DNA of 64,000 bases, from positions 73,682 through 137,681 of the forward strand of contig JNVV01000035.1 in NCBI GenBank assembly GCA_000733355.1, written 5' to 3'. Below are positions 53,470 to 63,998 of this stretch, in pieces. The notes under the pieces were generated by a model that did no database searches, was not told the origin of the DNA, and saw nothing but the letters and a program-made list of their open reading frames with translations. The first letter of the stretch is position 1. The number at the start of each line of letters is the position of its first letter. The stretch comes from Falciphora oryzae. Its lineage: Eukaryota; Ascomycota; Sordariomycetes; Magnaporthales; Magnaporthaceae. The position numbers and the translations under genes are program-made.

Positions 53470-55140
53470 CTAGGTAGGTATCATGCACTCGCCGCCGATC
53501 ACAGCCGAGGTGGTCCAGTCGGGCCAGGCGGCGGTGCCGTTGTGCCGGCAGTTGCAGTTCAGGGTGTGCTGCGGCCCCCCTGACAGGGTGGTCGACCACA
53601 TGTTGCAGAACCTGCAGTTCTCGAGAGCGTTGCCACTGTGAAGGCGAGTCAGCATCATGGAACACATCTGCTCTCAGCATGAAGGGGGAGGGGGGTGCTT
53701 TACTATTGCTGCGGCCAAAACTCGACCGTCGACGCCGCTATCCCGCTCGCGCCGCGGTCGACGCCGAGGCACTGGTTCAGGTCCATGGTGGCCGTGGTGA
53801 ACTCGCGCTGCGAGAGGTCGGTGGGGCAGCTGGCGACGAGGGCGCCGGGCACGTCGGCCGAGAGCCTCAGGTCCCGGCAGGCCCAGTCGAGGGGAATGTA
53901 GCCCTGGGTGGCCTGGTCGTCGAAGCACCGGAGGGTGTTCTGGACGACGGTGAATTTGCCGACGATGTTGAGCTTTCCGGGGCTACCGCCGCAGTCGTAC
54001 GCCCACTCGACCGAGTTGGTTGTGTTGATGAACTCGCAGGACGACCCACCCATGCCTCTGAGAGAGAAGTTAGCAAGGCCCCAAAAAGCAGGTTGGGACG
54101 GCCAAGGTATATCTGAAGATGGATGGATACTTACCGGTGCCGGAACTCGGCCACACCCCCGTTGTTGACGATGCAGAGGTCCAGGTCGAGCTTGAACCGC
54201 GTGTACATGGCGGGGCTTCCAGCCGGGGTCTTGACCGGGCAGTGCGCTTCCAGGATCGACTTCCCCGGGGTGCTGGCGCTGACGGCGAAGTGCTTGCATC
54301 CCGCATATATCAGGTCAGTCGGCGGCGCGGGCGGTGGGACCAGGGCTGTCGACACGGTAAGCCCGATGGCGGATGTTGGGGCCCCCGCTTGGAGGTCTGC
54401 GGGCTGTTCGGTATGGAATGAGGCGTCGTGCCGGCGGCGCTTCCTGGTTGTGATGCCCGGCGCGGAGCCGCAGGAGAGCTGGCCGTCCTTGATCTCGATG
54501 CCCTCGTCTTTTGCCGTGCATTCTAGTGTTAGTAGCTGGTAATTCATGTCGATGTTAGCAAAAAAAACTCAAAGCACGATACATACCTAGATCGATACTG
54601 GCGTCTGCCGGCTCCGGGCCTGCGTCGCACTTGCAGGACAGGATCGCCTTGGTCGCGTCCTTGCCGGGCTCGCCGCGCTGGTAGTCTGAGAGCTCGAGCT
54701 GGCCGTTCGAGGGATCGATCGAGTCGAAGCCGGCAGTTTTGGGGTCGCCGCCCGGCCACAGGCGCGACGTGAGCGAGCAGTCGCAAGTGTCCATCGCCAT
54801 GCCCCTTTTGATAGTGTAGCACATTGGTTATGGTTAGCTCGAGGGCGCACGCAGTAAACAAGGGGAAGGGTAAAAGTAGTCGACTGGAAAAGGAATCGAA
54901 AAAGACTCACCCCTTAGCCCAGGCCAGCTTGCCATCGATATTTCCCAGGCAGAGGTTGAGGTCGAGCGCCGCGCCGGCGACACCTTCACTGCCGAGGCGG
55001 TGCCACTTGGCCACCAGAATGTTGTTCGCGGGCCCTCCCCCGAGCCTCCAGATCTCGGCCTTGTCGGTGAAAGCTGCGTTGGCGAAGAGGTTGGCACATG
55101 CTAGGATGCCTATGAGCGCATAAGACGAGATTTTCGTCAT
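53470..55140 (-). CDS. Secreted multi-domain cyanovirin-N (CVNH) homology protein
   Basis: Five exons join in phase: 55140-54911, 54804-54587, 54522-54135, 54057-53704, 53635-53470, giving 451 residues. A signal peptide (MTKISSYALIGILACANLFA) is followed by several CVNH modules, marked by the recurring ALDLNLCLGNIDGKLAW, ADASIDL, FKLDLDLCIVNNGG and TATMDLNQCLGVD motifs and paired cysteines. Exon 5 ends with NALENCRFCNMW and a Cys-rich tail. CVNH proteins are carbohydrate-binding lectins in fungi; the ligand and role here are unknown. The introns are short (64-106 bp) with CTAAC branch points. No stops or frameshifts: first clearly intact gene of the right-hand block. Confidence 0.75.
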
Positions 55141-55636
55141 GCTTCGTGTGCTTGAGGAGTAGTAATTGGTTTGATCGTTGAGTTGGTAATTAGCTATTAG
55201 TTGTTGCTATATCACTTCCAGAGTGGTATTTTGGGTTCAGAAGCCCGGCAAGGCAGGTCGACATTGTCGAAATGAGGCCTGCTATCATGTTATGTAGGAA
55301 AGATTTGTCGGGGATGGACTGCTTTGTTGTACGATCTAGCGCTTCGGTCAATGGACAGAAAGGCACCACGAGACTAAAAATATCTGCACCGGACAAAGAA
55401 CCATCAGCAGTGTGACCGAAAAGCAAAGAAGATTGACCAGGTATTGTGGGTTGGCCAAAAAGACAAAATTGCTTGCTCGTTGTTAGTAAGACCGTGACTT
55501 GTGTCGATAAACATGGCCAACCATATTATTCCTGGGACTTGGACCTGAAAATAGGGGCGTTTTTTTCGCGCAGGAGCCCGGAGAATAGGGACGGTGAGCA
55601 AAAAAGGTATCCTTGAGAAAAAAATTGCATCGCTCT
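55141..55636. other. Intergenic, no supported gene
   Basis: Flank between the CVNH gene's promoter (minus strand) and the 3' end of the Rad4 gene. Confidence 0.5.
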
Positions 55637-58366
55637 CTATTCAACCATGAACCCACCACCCATATCGTCATCGTCACCGTAGTCATTGTGCGCCACGAAG
55701 CCGCCGCCCGCATTGTCGTCGTCCTCGACATCGTCGGCAATCCCGTCGCCATCCACATCCTCCACCCCATCATCCCGTCCAGCATCTTCCCCCTCAACAT
55801 CCTCCTCCTCCTCCTCTGCAGGTTGTGCAGGTTCCAGCGTTGGTTTCGAGCTGCTGCCACTCGGGCCCAAGCCCATGCTCCGCCCAATCATCTCGTCAAG
55901 CCGCAGCACCTTGAGGAACCGGCTCCACAGACGCAGCAGCGCGCGGCTGCGCCGCTCCTCCTCGGCCTCGGCCTCGAGGTCGCCCAGCGCCGCGGCGGCA
56001 AGCCGCACCGCCTCCTCGCACTCGGCCGGCACCACGACGCCCCTCAGCACCGCCGTGCCCTTGCGATCGCGGAACTCGAATCCCGTCAGCGCGGGCGCGT
56101 AGTCCACGCCGAGCACGAACGCCGCCCGCGCCGCGAGCTCGTCCGTCAGGTGCACGCCGCCCCGGGGAACCATGGACGGCACGAAGACGTCCACGTTGCC
56201 GAACCGGTTCTTGGGCACCCGCCCGTTCACGACCAGCGGGGGTTCGTAGGGATCTGTTTGATCTTCGGTGAAGATTGGGGTTCCGGCGGCGCTGCTGCCA
56301 GAGGAGGGTCCAAGGACTGGGTCTTCCTCTTCCTCGTCGTCCTCGTCCAGCTCGTCGCCACCCCGATCTCCAAAGTAACTGCTCTTGCCCTTGGGCTTCG
56401 GCCGTCGAGGGAGGTGCTTGACCGGGACCTCGCCGGGCCTGACCACGCGGCCCATGCGATACCACTTGTCCTCGGACCAGGCTACGCGCACATCGCGACG
56501 GCGGTAGATGCGCTCTACCTGCTGCTGCTTTCCCTTACCTCGGCCACCGCCGGCACCTCCCACGCCCACAGTACCCGAAGATTTGGCTCCAGGGATGAGC
56601 ACCTCATTGCGCTTGAGGTGGCGCTCAAGCGCGTGCGTCGGGTGCCCCTTGAAGTCGGCCACGTTGCGTGGCATAGGCTCCCGCCCAGCCGTGGCCGCCA
56701 GCTCCGCCTCCTCACTCCGGTCCAGGTCTGTGACTATTCCGAGCGGGCGCGCGAAGAAACTCATCGCGCGCGCGTACCACTCCTCGCCCGTCAGGCCTGC
56801 TGCAATAGCCGCTAGCGATGCAGATGAAGCTGGCACGGGGAGATTGTCGACACGCATCCTGCGGGTCTTGGAGGTGTAAGCCTTTGTGTAACGGCGCGTC
56901 ACGTCTCTGGCCGTCCCGTCGGATGCGAACGAGACGGCATAGCATAGGCAGTTGAGCCGGTCCGTCAGGGGCGGCTCCAGCTTTGCCGGCCTCGCCTGTG
57001 AACAAGTCACGATTGGGTCGACAGGCAGCCATTTCTGGTGTGCCTCGTCAAGCACCTCGACCCAGTACACAGGGAAGGCCGACTCGCCCGTGATGGGCTC
57101 GCGCCCCTGCTCTTTTGTGAGAGAGGCGGAGGCGGACTGTTGAGCAAGTGGTGGTACCACGTAAGCGGCGGCGTTAGGGTGGCCCAGCCGGCGCGCAATG
57201 GGCGAGGGGTTCTGTGTTGGGCCTGATGGGGGCACGTATTTGTGGGCGTCGTAGTTGGGCAGCTTGCACTTGGGCGCCTCAACCTTTCTGAGGCGTGGCT
57301 TCTGAAGTGTCGGGGCGCCTGAGAGGAAGGACAAGGGCTGGAGGGAGCAGACGAGGCGCGCCTGGACGCCGACGGACCGCAGAAGAGCGCAAAAGAGCTG
57401 CGCGCCCACGTCGCGAGACCCGTCAAGGTACTTGGCCGACTTTCGAAACTCTTTCTTGTCTAGGGCTGAGTCCATATCCTCGGGTGCCTCGTAGCCTTCG
57501 AGATGGGATGTCTCCTCGGCCCATAGGGACCTGCGTAGCCCACGTTCTGTGATCTTGAAAGCGGATTGAAAGATTCCGCGGGCCTTGACCAAGCCGTCCT
57601 TGAGGGATTCGGAGCGTCCGAACTGGGTAAGCCCACTACGGGGCCTCAGCATATCCACAACCTTGTCGGGTAGCAAGGGGCGCAGGGCGCTCTGCACCTC
57701 GGCATCATCGCACCAGCGATTCCGGCGCGCGGCGTGCACCAGCAGGCAGCAAATGTGCAGCTTGTGCACCTCGACCCTCCGCTCCCTCTCAGCCCTGCTA
57801 ATAGGTTTGCGCTTGAGGCCACCCCTCCTCTTGATAGCCTCGGCCGCCGCCGCCGCGCGATGTGTAGAGAGGTCCAGCTCCAGTGTCTCAGCTTTTGGAG
57901 TGTCTGCCGGCAGCGCGCCGAAGTCAACATCCTCGAACGCGACATCGTCGTCCTCGTCCTCGTCCTCCGAGTCCTGGTATGTTGTCTGTATCGTCGGCTC
58001 TGGCAGGGCCACATCCTCGAACTCGATGTCCTCGTCTTCGTCGGCGTCGTCCGCTAGCTCGCTCACCTCCACTGCCTTGGCGCTGGACTTGACGGCAGTA
58101 GCGCTTGGCGCATTTTCGGTGGCGCTTTGTGCTCGTGTGATGTTCCTTTGTCCGGGCCGACGTGGTCGCTTCGCAGGGGGCCCGCCGTCATCGGTTTCGG
58201 CGGGGCGTGATGACGAGGATGGTCCAGCACCGGCCTCACGCAGCATCTGGCGATATTCCCGGGGGACGGCCTTCTTGCGGCTGCTGGCGGCCGCAGGGGG
58301 CTGTGCCTGGGAGCGCGTGGTGCGCCGGCCGATGGGCGGTCGTCCATTCGCCCTGCCGCCCGCCAT
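55637..58366 (-). CDS. rad4: Rad4/XPC-type DNA damage recognition protein
   Basis: Single uninterrupted exon, 909 residues, strongly GC-rich. A basic, disordered N-terminus and acidic tracts precede a transglutaminase-like fold (about 200-500, beginning HKLHICCLLVHAARRNRW and including FPVYWVEVLDEAHQKWLPVD). The beta-hairpin domains follow: BHD1 (about 555-605, MPRNVADFKGHPTHALERHL), BHD2 (about 615-665, ERIYRRRDVRVAWSEDKWYR) and BHD3 (about 705-780, GRVPKNRFGNVDVFVPSMVP). In yeast and animals the protein, with Rad23 and centrin, recognises helix-distorting lesions and starts global-genome nucleotide excision repair in the nucleus. The acidic C-terminus (DDVEDDDNAGGG) is an extension. Length is typical for filamentous fungi. 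Start chosen at the first ATG, preceding MAGGRANGRPP. Confidence 0.93.
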   Translation of the reverse strand: MAGGRANGRPPIGRRTTRSQAQPPAAASSRKKAVPREYRQMLREAGAGPSSSSRPAETDDGGPPAKRPRRPGQRNITRAQSATENAPSATAVKSSAKAVEVSELADDADEDEDIEFEDVALPEPTIQTTYQDSEDEDEDDDVAFEDVDFGALPADTPKAETLELDLSTHRAAAAAEAIKRRGGLKRKPISRAERERRVEVHKLHICCLLVHAARRNRWCDDAEVQSALRPLLPDKVVDMLRPRSGLTQFGRSESLKDGLVKARGIFQSAFKITERGLRRSLWAEETSHLEGYEAPEDMDSALDKKEFRKSAKYLDGSRDVGAQLFCALLRSVGVQARLVCSLQPLSFLSGAPTLQKPRLRKVEAPKCKLPNYDAHKYVPPSGPTQNPSPIARRLGHPNAAAYVVPPLAQQSASASLTKEQGREPITGESAFPVYWVEVLDEAHQKWLPVDPIVTCSQARPAKLEPPLTDRLNCLCYAVSFASDGTARDVTRRYTKAYTSKTRRMRVDNLPVPASSASLAAIAAGLTGEEWYARAMSFFARPLGIVTDLDRSEEAELAATAGREPMPRNVADFKGHPTHALERHLKRNEVLIPGAKSSGTVGVGGAGGGRGKGKQQQVERIYRRRDVRVAWSEDKWYRMGRVVRPGEVPVKHLPRRPKPKGKSSYFGDRGGDELDEDDEEEEDPVLGPSSGSSAAGTPIFTEDQTDPYEPPLVVNGRVPKNRFGNVDVFVPSMVPRGGVHLTDELAARAAFVLGVDYAPALTGFEFRDRKGTAVLRGVVVPAECEEAVRLAAAALGDLEAEAEEERRSRALLRLWSRFLKVLRLDEMIGRSMGLGPSGSSSKPTLEPAQPAEEEEEDVEGEDAGRDDGVEDVDGDGIADDVEDDDNAGGGFVAHNDYGDDDDMGGGFMVE

Positions 58367-58835
58367 CGATGCTGCAAAAGCGCAAAAGAGAAAGAGAAAG
58401 AAGCTGCAAGCAAAGTGTATGGCTCAGGGTGGGCGTGGCATTTTCGTTTTTGTCGTATCCAAAACTGCCTGCGAGAAGTTGCACTGGATGTAATTGAATT
58501 GGGCGACGTCAGTGGCGACGACGCTGGATTGATGTGGGATGCTGCTGCCTCGGAGTAATGACGAAATCCGAGACACGGCCGCTCCGAGTTAGATCAGCCC
58601 CAGCCAGCTCTCGCGAAAGCACGTGATCTACGGGGCTGCCCCTTTCGGCTTTCCGACTGGCCTCTTTTCAAAAGAACCTTGGCAAACCAGAACGGCAACC
58701 AGGAAATGCGTCCACGCCGCCTCAGCTCCTCTCGTCACTTCCGCCTTTCACTCCTCAATTGTGTGTACTTTCGTTCTATTAAAAGGGCGCGGTGCGCCAT
58801 AATAATATCCAATTATCCCCACCTCCAGGTTTTCA
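58367..58835. other. Intergenic: Rad4 promoter and dehydrogenase 3' flank
   Basis: No gene seen; the part next to 58367 is the 5' flank of the Rad4 gene. Confidence 0.5.
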
Positions 58836-59821
58836 CTACTTAAAGTCGGTGCTCTTGGAGATCTCATCGTACAAGTCCGCCGTCTCCGCCAGCTCCTTGC
58901 TCACCCCTCGCATCTGGGCGTTCGTATCACTGCCCAGCGGCAAGCGAATCAGGCGCTCCTTGCCCTTAAACAGCCCCTCGCCCGCGACGTACTCCCACAT
59001 GCGCGCCGCCCCCTCCGCGGGGTCACCCGCCTGGTTCCCGGCGTAGTTCTTGTAATTGTCGCGCATCTCGTGCGCGGGCGTGCCGTCGTACACGGCCATG
59101 CGGGGCGCCAGGATCCTCTGGTCCCCGGTGGCCCCCGCCTCGTTGGCGGTCGCGGGGGCGTCGAGGAAGGTGGTGCGGAAGAAGCCCGGCTGCGGCATGA
59201 CGACGCGGACGTTGAAGGGCGCGACCTCGAGCGCGAGCGTCAGCGAGAGGCCCTCGAGCGCGAACTTGGTCGCGCCGTAGATGCCGTTGTTCGGCAGGCT
59301 CATGAAGCCGATCATGGATGACATGTTGATGATGGTGGCGCCGCCGCTGTCCTGCTGCTTGCGCAGGTGCGGCAGGAACGCCTTGATCACGCGGATGACG
59401 CCAAAGACGTTGATTTCGAACTGGTCCTTGACGGCGGCGTCTCTGATGGTGAAGTGGCGGGGGTTTCCCAGTCAGCAAATCTAGGTCGCTGACTGGCGGA
59501 CGGCGGACGTGTGCATCAGGCCAGAACCTACTCGGACTCTTCGATGGTACCAAAGTACCCATATGCTGCGTTGTTGACGAGCACATCAACACGACCAAAG
59601 GCTGCCGCGGCCTTTTCGGCGTATGCGTCAAGCTGCGCCTGGTCCCACGAGAGGTCGAACTGGATGACCTTGACGGCGTCGACTTTGAGGCTGTCCGGCA
59701 CCTTGGAAGGTGACCGCACCGCGGCAACTACGGAGTCGCCCTCCTTGAGGGCCTTCAAGGCCAGCTCCAGGCCAATCCCCGAATTGGCGCCGCTGATGTG
59801 CCAGACTCTCGTAGGGGCCAT
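58836..59821 (-). CDS. Short-chain dehydrogenase/reductase
   Basis: Two exons (59821-59532 and 59442-58836) separated by an 89-bp intron (GTAGGT..CATCAG) give 298 residues in phase. Classical SDR features: cofactor loop WHISGANSGIGLELAL near the N-terminus (a Gly-rich Rossmann motif with Ser in place of the usual Thr), acidic/basic residues after beta-2 (AAVRSPSKV, Arg-Ser favouring NADP(H)), NNAAYGYFG, catalytic Ser in INMSSMIGFMS and YGATK as the Tyr-x-x-x-Lys pair. The C-terminal extension (MRDNYKNYAGNQ…) is of the type in classical fungal oxidoreductases. Substrate cannot be read from sequence. Confidence 0.88.
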
Positions 59822-60681
59822 TGTGCCGATGCTATGAGTTGTTTCTCGTTGGTGGGTATACTATCAGGTCTTGCGTGGGGATGCGCGAGGTGACGTTGTG
59901 GCCATGAACAGCCGAAACCGGTGTTGTCGACATTGCGCCAAAGCCTTATATAGCTACTTTTCCGCCAGCCTGTGTAACTAGATCTATCCTCATGCATTTC
60001 AGAGAGGCGCAGGGAGGCGCCTTGATAGAATGTGAGGTTTGAACTCGGATCGACAAGGTAACACACGCCTGCAAGCCTTCGGAGCATCCACTGCACCGCG
60101 GCCTGATATGTCCCAAAACCATGACCCCGCATCCTCGGGCAGCCATATGGAAAGCCGCCCGTGGCGAGGATTGGGACGGGCTGCATGGGCCTTGCAGCTT
60201 GGCGACGTGACCCTTTTCCAGCCGGACTGTCCCGTGGAGATGGCCGAACGCCTTGCTGGATGAGACACGCCTCCGAGCACACTATTCGCCCATCTCGACC
60301 GAGTCTAGGCCGGCAGTCCTGCAGATCGCGGATGTGAATTGGCAGGCTGCGTTTTGGGTACTACCACCAACCGCCTCAGCCGGCCCGATATTGACGTGTG
60401 GCGGTTGGTTGGGGCGGACGAATGCGCTGACCGAAAATGCATGCAGGTCAGGTCCAGGAAGACCCCCGGGCCTGTCGTCTCTACCCACGGGTACGCCAAC
60501 CAAAATCGTATTAATTACAGGACTAGGAATTGGGGAAATCCCCATAGGTAAATGGCTAATGGACGAGTTCTACGTCACAGCTAAAAGATGCATGCACATC
60601 CGATTTCACGGGGCGAACGGAGCGGATTAATTGCACCATTCAACCCGATTCTGCCACGGAACCCGCCGCCTTACCCCCTGA
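59822..60681. other. Intergenic, no supported gene
   Basis: Only short unsupported frames on both strands. Confidence 0.5.
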
Positions 60682-61284
60682 TCAAAGTGTCCAAAGCCTG
60701 AAGCAGTTGAAGTTGGGCACGTCCTCGACGCAGTCCACCGGCGGCGGGGGCTGGCCGGCCGTGCCGCGGCGGAGCGATATGAACTGGCCGCAGGGGTCGT
60801 TGTTCTGGAGGCGGCTGAAGTCGAGCTGCTCGTCGGCGCGCAGCGACCGGTCCAGCCGGTAGCTGTTCCACGTGAAGTTGCGGTCGAGGATCTGCTTGTC
60901 GTAGGTGATGGAGACGTCCGAGAGGGAGCCGCCGGAGCAGCCCGGGCCGGTGAAGAGCGTGATCTTGACCTTGGCGTCGCCGTTGATCTTGGACGGCACC
61001 GTGTTGGCGGGCCGCCGCTCCTCCTGGGAGACGTTTTCGATTGGCGTCGGGGGCGACGCCGGCGCCGCCTGGTCCTGTCTGCGGTGGTGGCGCTGCAGCG
61101 GCGGGATGTGGGCGACGGGCGCTTCCGGCTCGGCGCCGTCGAGGCCGCTTGGCGCCGGCGCGATGGGGGTGGCCAATGGATCAGACCCTGCGAGCTGGCG
61201 CGCCCCTACGGCGATGGGGTTTGCGCTACAGCTCGACAGCGCTGACAGAGTGAATGCTATGACCGGGAGCGCGTAGAGGCGCAT
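60682..61284 (-). CDS. Small secreted protein, cysteine-containing
   Basis: Single exon, 200 residues. Signal peptide MRLYALPVIAFTLSALSSCS, then a Pro/Ala-rich spacer with a dibasic RHHRR site that could be a Kex2-like processing point, then a compact C-terminal domain: KITLFTGPGCSGGSLSDVSI, NFTWNSYRLDRSLR, NNDPCGQFISLRRG, CVEDVPNFNCFRLW. Four cysteines of the mature domain could form two disulfides. The layout is that of fungal small secreted (effector-like) proteins; I do not recognise a named family, and effector function is inference. Confidence 0.7.
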   Translation of the reverse strand: MRLYALPVIAFTLSALSSCSANPIAVGARQLAGSDPLATPIAPAPSGLDGAEPEAPVAHIPPLQRHHRRQDQAAPASPPTPIENVSQEERRPANTVPSKINGDAKVKITLFTGPGCSGGSLSDVSITYDKQILDRNFTWNSYRLDRSLRADEQLDFSRLQNNDPCGQFISLRRGTAGQPPPPVDCVEDVPNFNCFRLWTL

Positions 61285-62616
61285 GGTGGGAATGGGTGTA
61301 CAAACGCCAGCGTTGTGCGATTGGGTTGATTAAAGGTTGGTGTTTGCCCAAAAGGCGTTTGCCAGCAAAGAGAAGAGGATCGTCGAATGTGGGAAACGAT
61401 GATGCATGCAGGAGAATGCTGCAAGTCAGAATTCTGGAACAGGGGCAGAGAGAGATCCCAGGCGAGTGCCGGCTAGGCAGCGGAGGCTGGCCTGTTCAAT
61501 TCGTGGCGTCAGTTCGTGTCCGCAAGGGGACAAAGACTCGAGTTGGCCCAAAAGCAGAAACACTTTCTTTCTGTGCCTGATCTTTGTTTCATGTGGTCTC
61601 CCTGGGAATGGACGACGTTCGAATCGTCGTGCCTCTTTGGTCTCCACCACCTGGAGCCCCCCACCGTGATGTGACCCCTGGGTCCGTCCACATCATTGTC
61701 GTCGCTCGCCCTTGCCTGGCAATGTCCGAGTGCAGTCCACGGACGCCTTCCTGGTGGCAACAACTGATTTTGATTTGTGTCGTGGGGAGTTGCGAGGCGG
61801 CACTTGCACGCGACGAGGAAAGAGAGTATTTTCCGTTGGCGGCGTCTATCCGACTTTCAGTATCGAAAAGAGGCACTCGCATTCGCACTCTTCGCCTTAC
61901 TCGTATCTGCGACAAACAAGCCGTGTCTTCCAACCAGCGGCCGCAATGTCATCCAATTGTCCAGACAGCAGCATGCGCACCTGCGTATGCCGACGCGTCA
62001 AGAGGATCACTGGAGGCAGTCAGAGCCGAGGGATAGCCGCGCACGACGCATCACAGACGTTCGTTGTTTAAACGCGCATCGGCCTCAAACGTGGAGGTTA
62101 CAATGAAGGCGACCTCGTGGCAAGGGGATGAAAGTCACTGCAAGTGTTTGTGGGGCGGACCTCCTTTTCTGGCGACAAGGTCCACTGCCCCAATTTGATT
62201 CGCTCAGAATCCCCCAAGCGACCTTGTTGGCAAGCGCCTGCTGTGTCCCAGGGCTATTTACGTCATGGCTTCTTGTCGACAACACCACCAAAAGCTGCCA
62301 GCCAAACCACCTCAGCTTTCTTGACATCCAATCGAGACCACGAGACGACGACGTCTTGGGACGCACATTCCTTGGTTTTCCAACCCCCCTCAACCATGGC
62401 GCATTTACTGATATCATGGCGCCCGCGCGGCTGCCTTTGTCCATCGAGTGTTGGGCGCTTCCCCCAAAACAGCCGCAAGACATCGCATCGAACCAGCGTT
62501 TCTTTGTCGCATTGTCCAGCCCCGGATGATTGCTAGTTGAGATCTCCGTGGCTATTTCTGACTGCTGTCCCTGCGAGGCCAGCCTTGCACCTCTAATTTT
62601 TTTTGGATTCAACAGA
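61285..62616. other. Divergent intergenic region, no supported gene
   Basis: Lies between two divergently transcribed secreted-protein genes and so holds both promoters. Frames here lack domains. A pyrimidine-rich tract and TCTAATTTTTTTTGG precede the CAP gene start. Confidence 0.5.
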
Positions 62617-63300
62617 ATGCCAAATCCTGTATCATCCCCTTTTCGGCTCATCTCTGCCATCATCCTGCTCCTCCATCACGCCAGCGCATCCCCGCCCTCC
62701 CCTGTCGTCGAGAGAGAGGTGCAGGTTGTCACTGTGACGGCGGCGCCCACCATCCCATCCGACGCCCCCGAGTATGTCTCGCGCGACCACTTCACATCGG
62801 CCGTGCTCAACAGCACCAACGCGTACCGCCGCGACCACAGCGGCGCCAACTTGACCTGGAACGACACGCTCGCGCGCTTCGCCGACGACTACCTCACCAA
62901 GGAGGTGACCGACAAGTGCGAGTTCGAGCACTCGGGCGGGCCCTACGGCGAGAACCTCGCCATCGGCTACCCGTCTGCGCGCTCCGCGATCGAGGCCTGG
63001 GGCGACGAGCGCGAGCGGTACGACTTCCAAAAGGCCGACTTCACCGAGGAGACGGGCCACTTCACGCAGCTCGTCTGGCGCAACACAAGCGACGTCGGCT
63101 GTGCGAGGCGCCTGTGCGGCACCAAGGGCTGGTACCTCGTCTGCGAGTACTGGCCCAGCGGCAACGTCATCGGCGAGTTCAAGGACATGGTCGCGGGTCC
63201 CGTCGAGGGCGCGTCTTGGAGGGGAGGCGCGAGTCCGTCGACGATTAGGCTCTCCTTTGTATTTGGAGCCGCGGCCCTGGTGGCCCTGTTGATTTTCTAA
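62617..63300 (+). CDS. CAP-superfamily (PR-1-like/SCP) secreted protein, probably GPI-anchored
   Basis: Single exon, 227 residues, first ATG of the frame downstream of a stop-free upstream stretch chosen because a signal peptide follows it (RLISAIILLLHHASASPPSP). CAP signatures: ALNSTNAYRRDHSGA-like first helix, HSGGPYGENLAIG, GHFTQLVWRNTSDVGC and LVCEYWPSGNVIG, covering the CAP motifs 1 and 2 with the His/Glu cavity residues. The C-terminus ends in a hydrophobic stretch (LSFVFGAAALVALLIF) after a small-residue region, typical of a GPI signal. Fungal CAP proteins bind sterols and lipids (known for yeast Pry proteins); the role here is not shown. Confidence 0.85.
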   Translation: MPNPVSSPFRLISAIILLLHHASASPPSPVVEREVQVVTVTAAPTIPSDAPEYVSRDHFTSAVLNSTNAYRRDHSGANLTWNDTLARFADDYLTKEVTDKCEFEHSGGPYGENLAIGYPSARSAIEAWGDERERYDFQKADFTEETGHFTQLVWRNTSDVGCARRLCGTKGWYLVCEYWPSGNVIGEFKDMVAGPVEGASWRGGASPSTIRLSFVFGAAALVALLIF

Positions 63301-63443
63301 TGGCTTGCTCTCTTTTGGTTACAGCAGCGCCGACCTTTTGTCGAGGCCTCACAATAATACCCAATTTCAGCGATTCTTTTCTCTTTATTCGTCTCATCAA
63401 TCCCGCTGTCAAAGCCAATTGACCGGCGCCTACAGCGACCTCC

Positions 63444-63998
63444 CTAATTATACTCGTACCCGCCGCTGGCGGAGATAGTCTGCCCCGTGATCCACGAGGC
63501 AGCCGGGCTGGCCAGCCATGCCACCGTGTTGGCGATCTCCTCGACGGTGCCGAACCGATGCTGCAGGGGCGTCATTGCCAGGATCCCGGCGACGAGCCCT
63601 TCCGGCATCTCTTGCGACAAGCGGGTGTCGACCGGGCCCGAGCTGACCACGTTGGCCGTCGTCCCGCGCGCGCCCAGCTCCGTCGCCCATACCCGCGTCG
63701 CGGCCTCGAGCCCGCCCTTGGAAGCCCCGTACGCCGACAGGCCAGCGACGCCGCCCCGGGCCGCGATTGACGAGATGCTGATGATACGCCCGCGCCCTCC
63801 CGGGCCCCGGGGGTCGATGTACGGCAGCAGCGCGTGCACGAGCGCCACGGGCCCGCGCAGGTTGATGTTGTACACGCTGTCGAAGAACTCGGGCGTCGTC
63901 TCGGCGAGAGGCACGTTGGGCGCGATCGCGGCGTTGTTGACCAGGATGTCGAGCTCGAACTTGCCCTCGTCGGACCAGTCGATCGAGCGCGCGAGCTC
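63444..63998 (-). CDS. Short-chain dehydrogenase/reductase, C-terminal part (runs off the right edge)
   Basis: Open to the window edge. Visible SDR elements: ILVNNAAIAPNVPLAETT, NLRGPVALVHALLPYI, catalytic Ser in IISISSIAARGG, YGASK (Tyr-x-x-x-Lys), NVVSSGPVDT and the classical C-terminus VAWLASPAASWITGQTISAS followed by GGYE. This is the 3-oxoacyl-ACP-reductase-like (FabG-type) classical SDR pattern. The Rossmann cofactor motif lies beyond base 64000. Substrate unknown. Confidence 0.88.
   Translation of the reverse strand, partial: ELARSIDWSDEGKFELDILVNNAAIAPNVPLAETTPEFFDSVYNINLRGPVALVHALLPYIDPRGPGGRGRIISISSIAARGGVAGLSAYGASKGGLEAATRVWATELGARGTTANVVSSGPVDTRLSQEMPEGLVAGILAMTPLQHRFGTVEEIANTVAWLASPAASWITGQTISASGGYEYN

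Noticed and set aside
55613..58493. Plus-strand frames opposite the Rad4 gene
   Set aside because: GC-rich shadow frames; the minus strand has the complete conserved protein.
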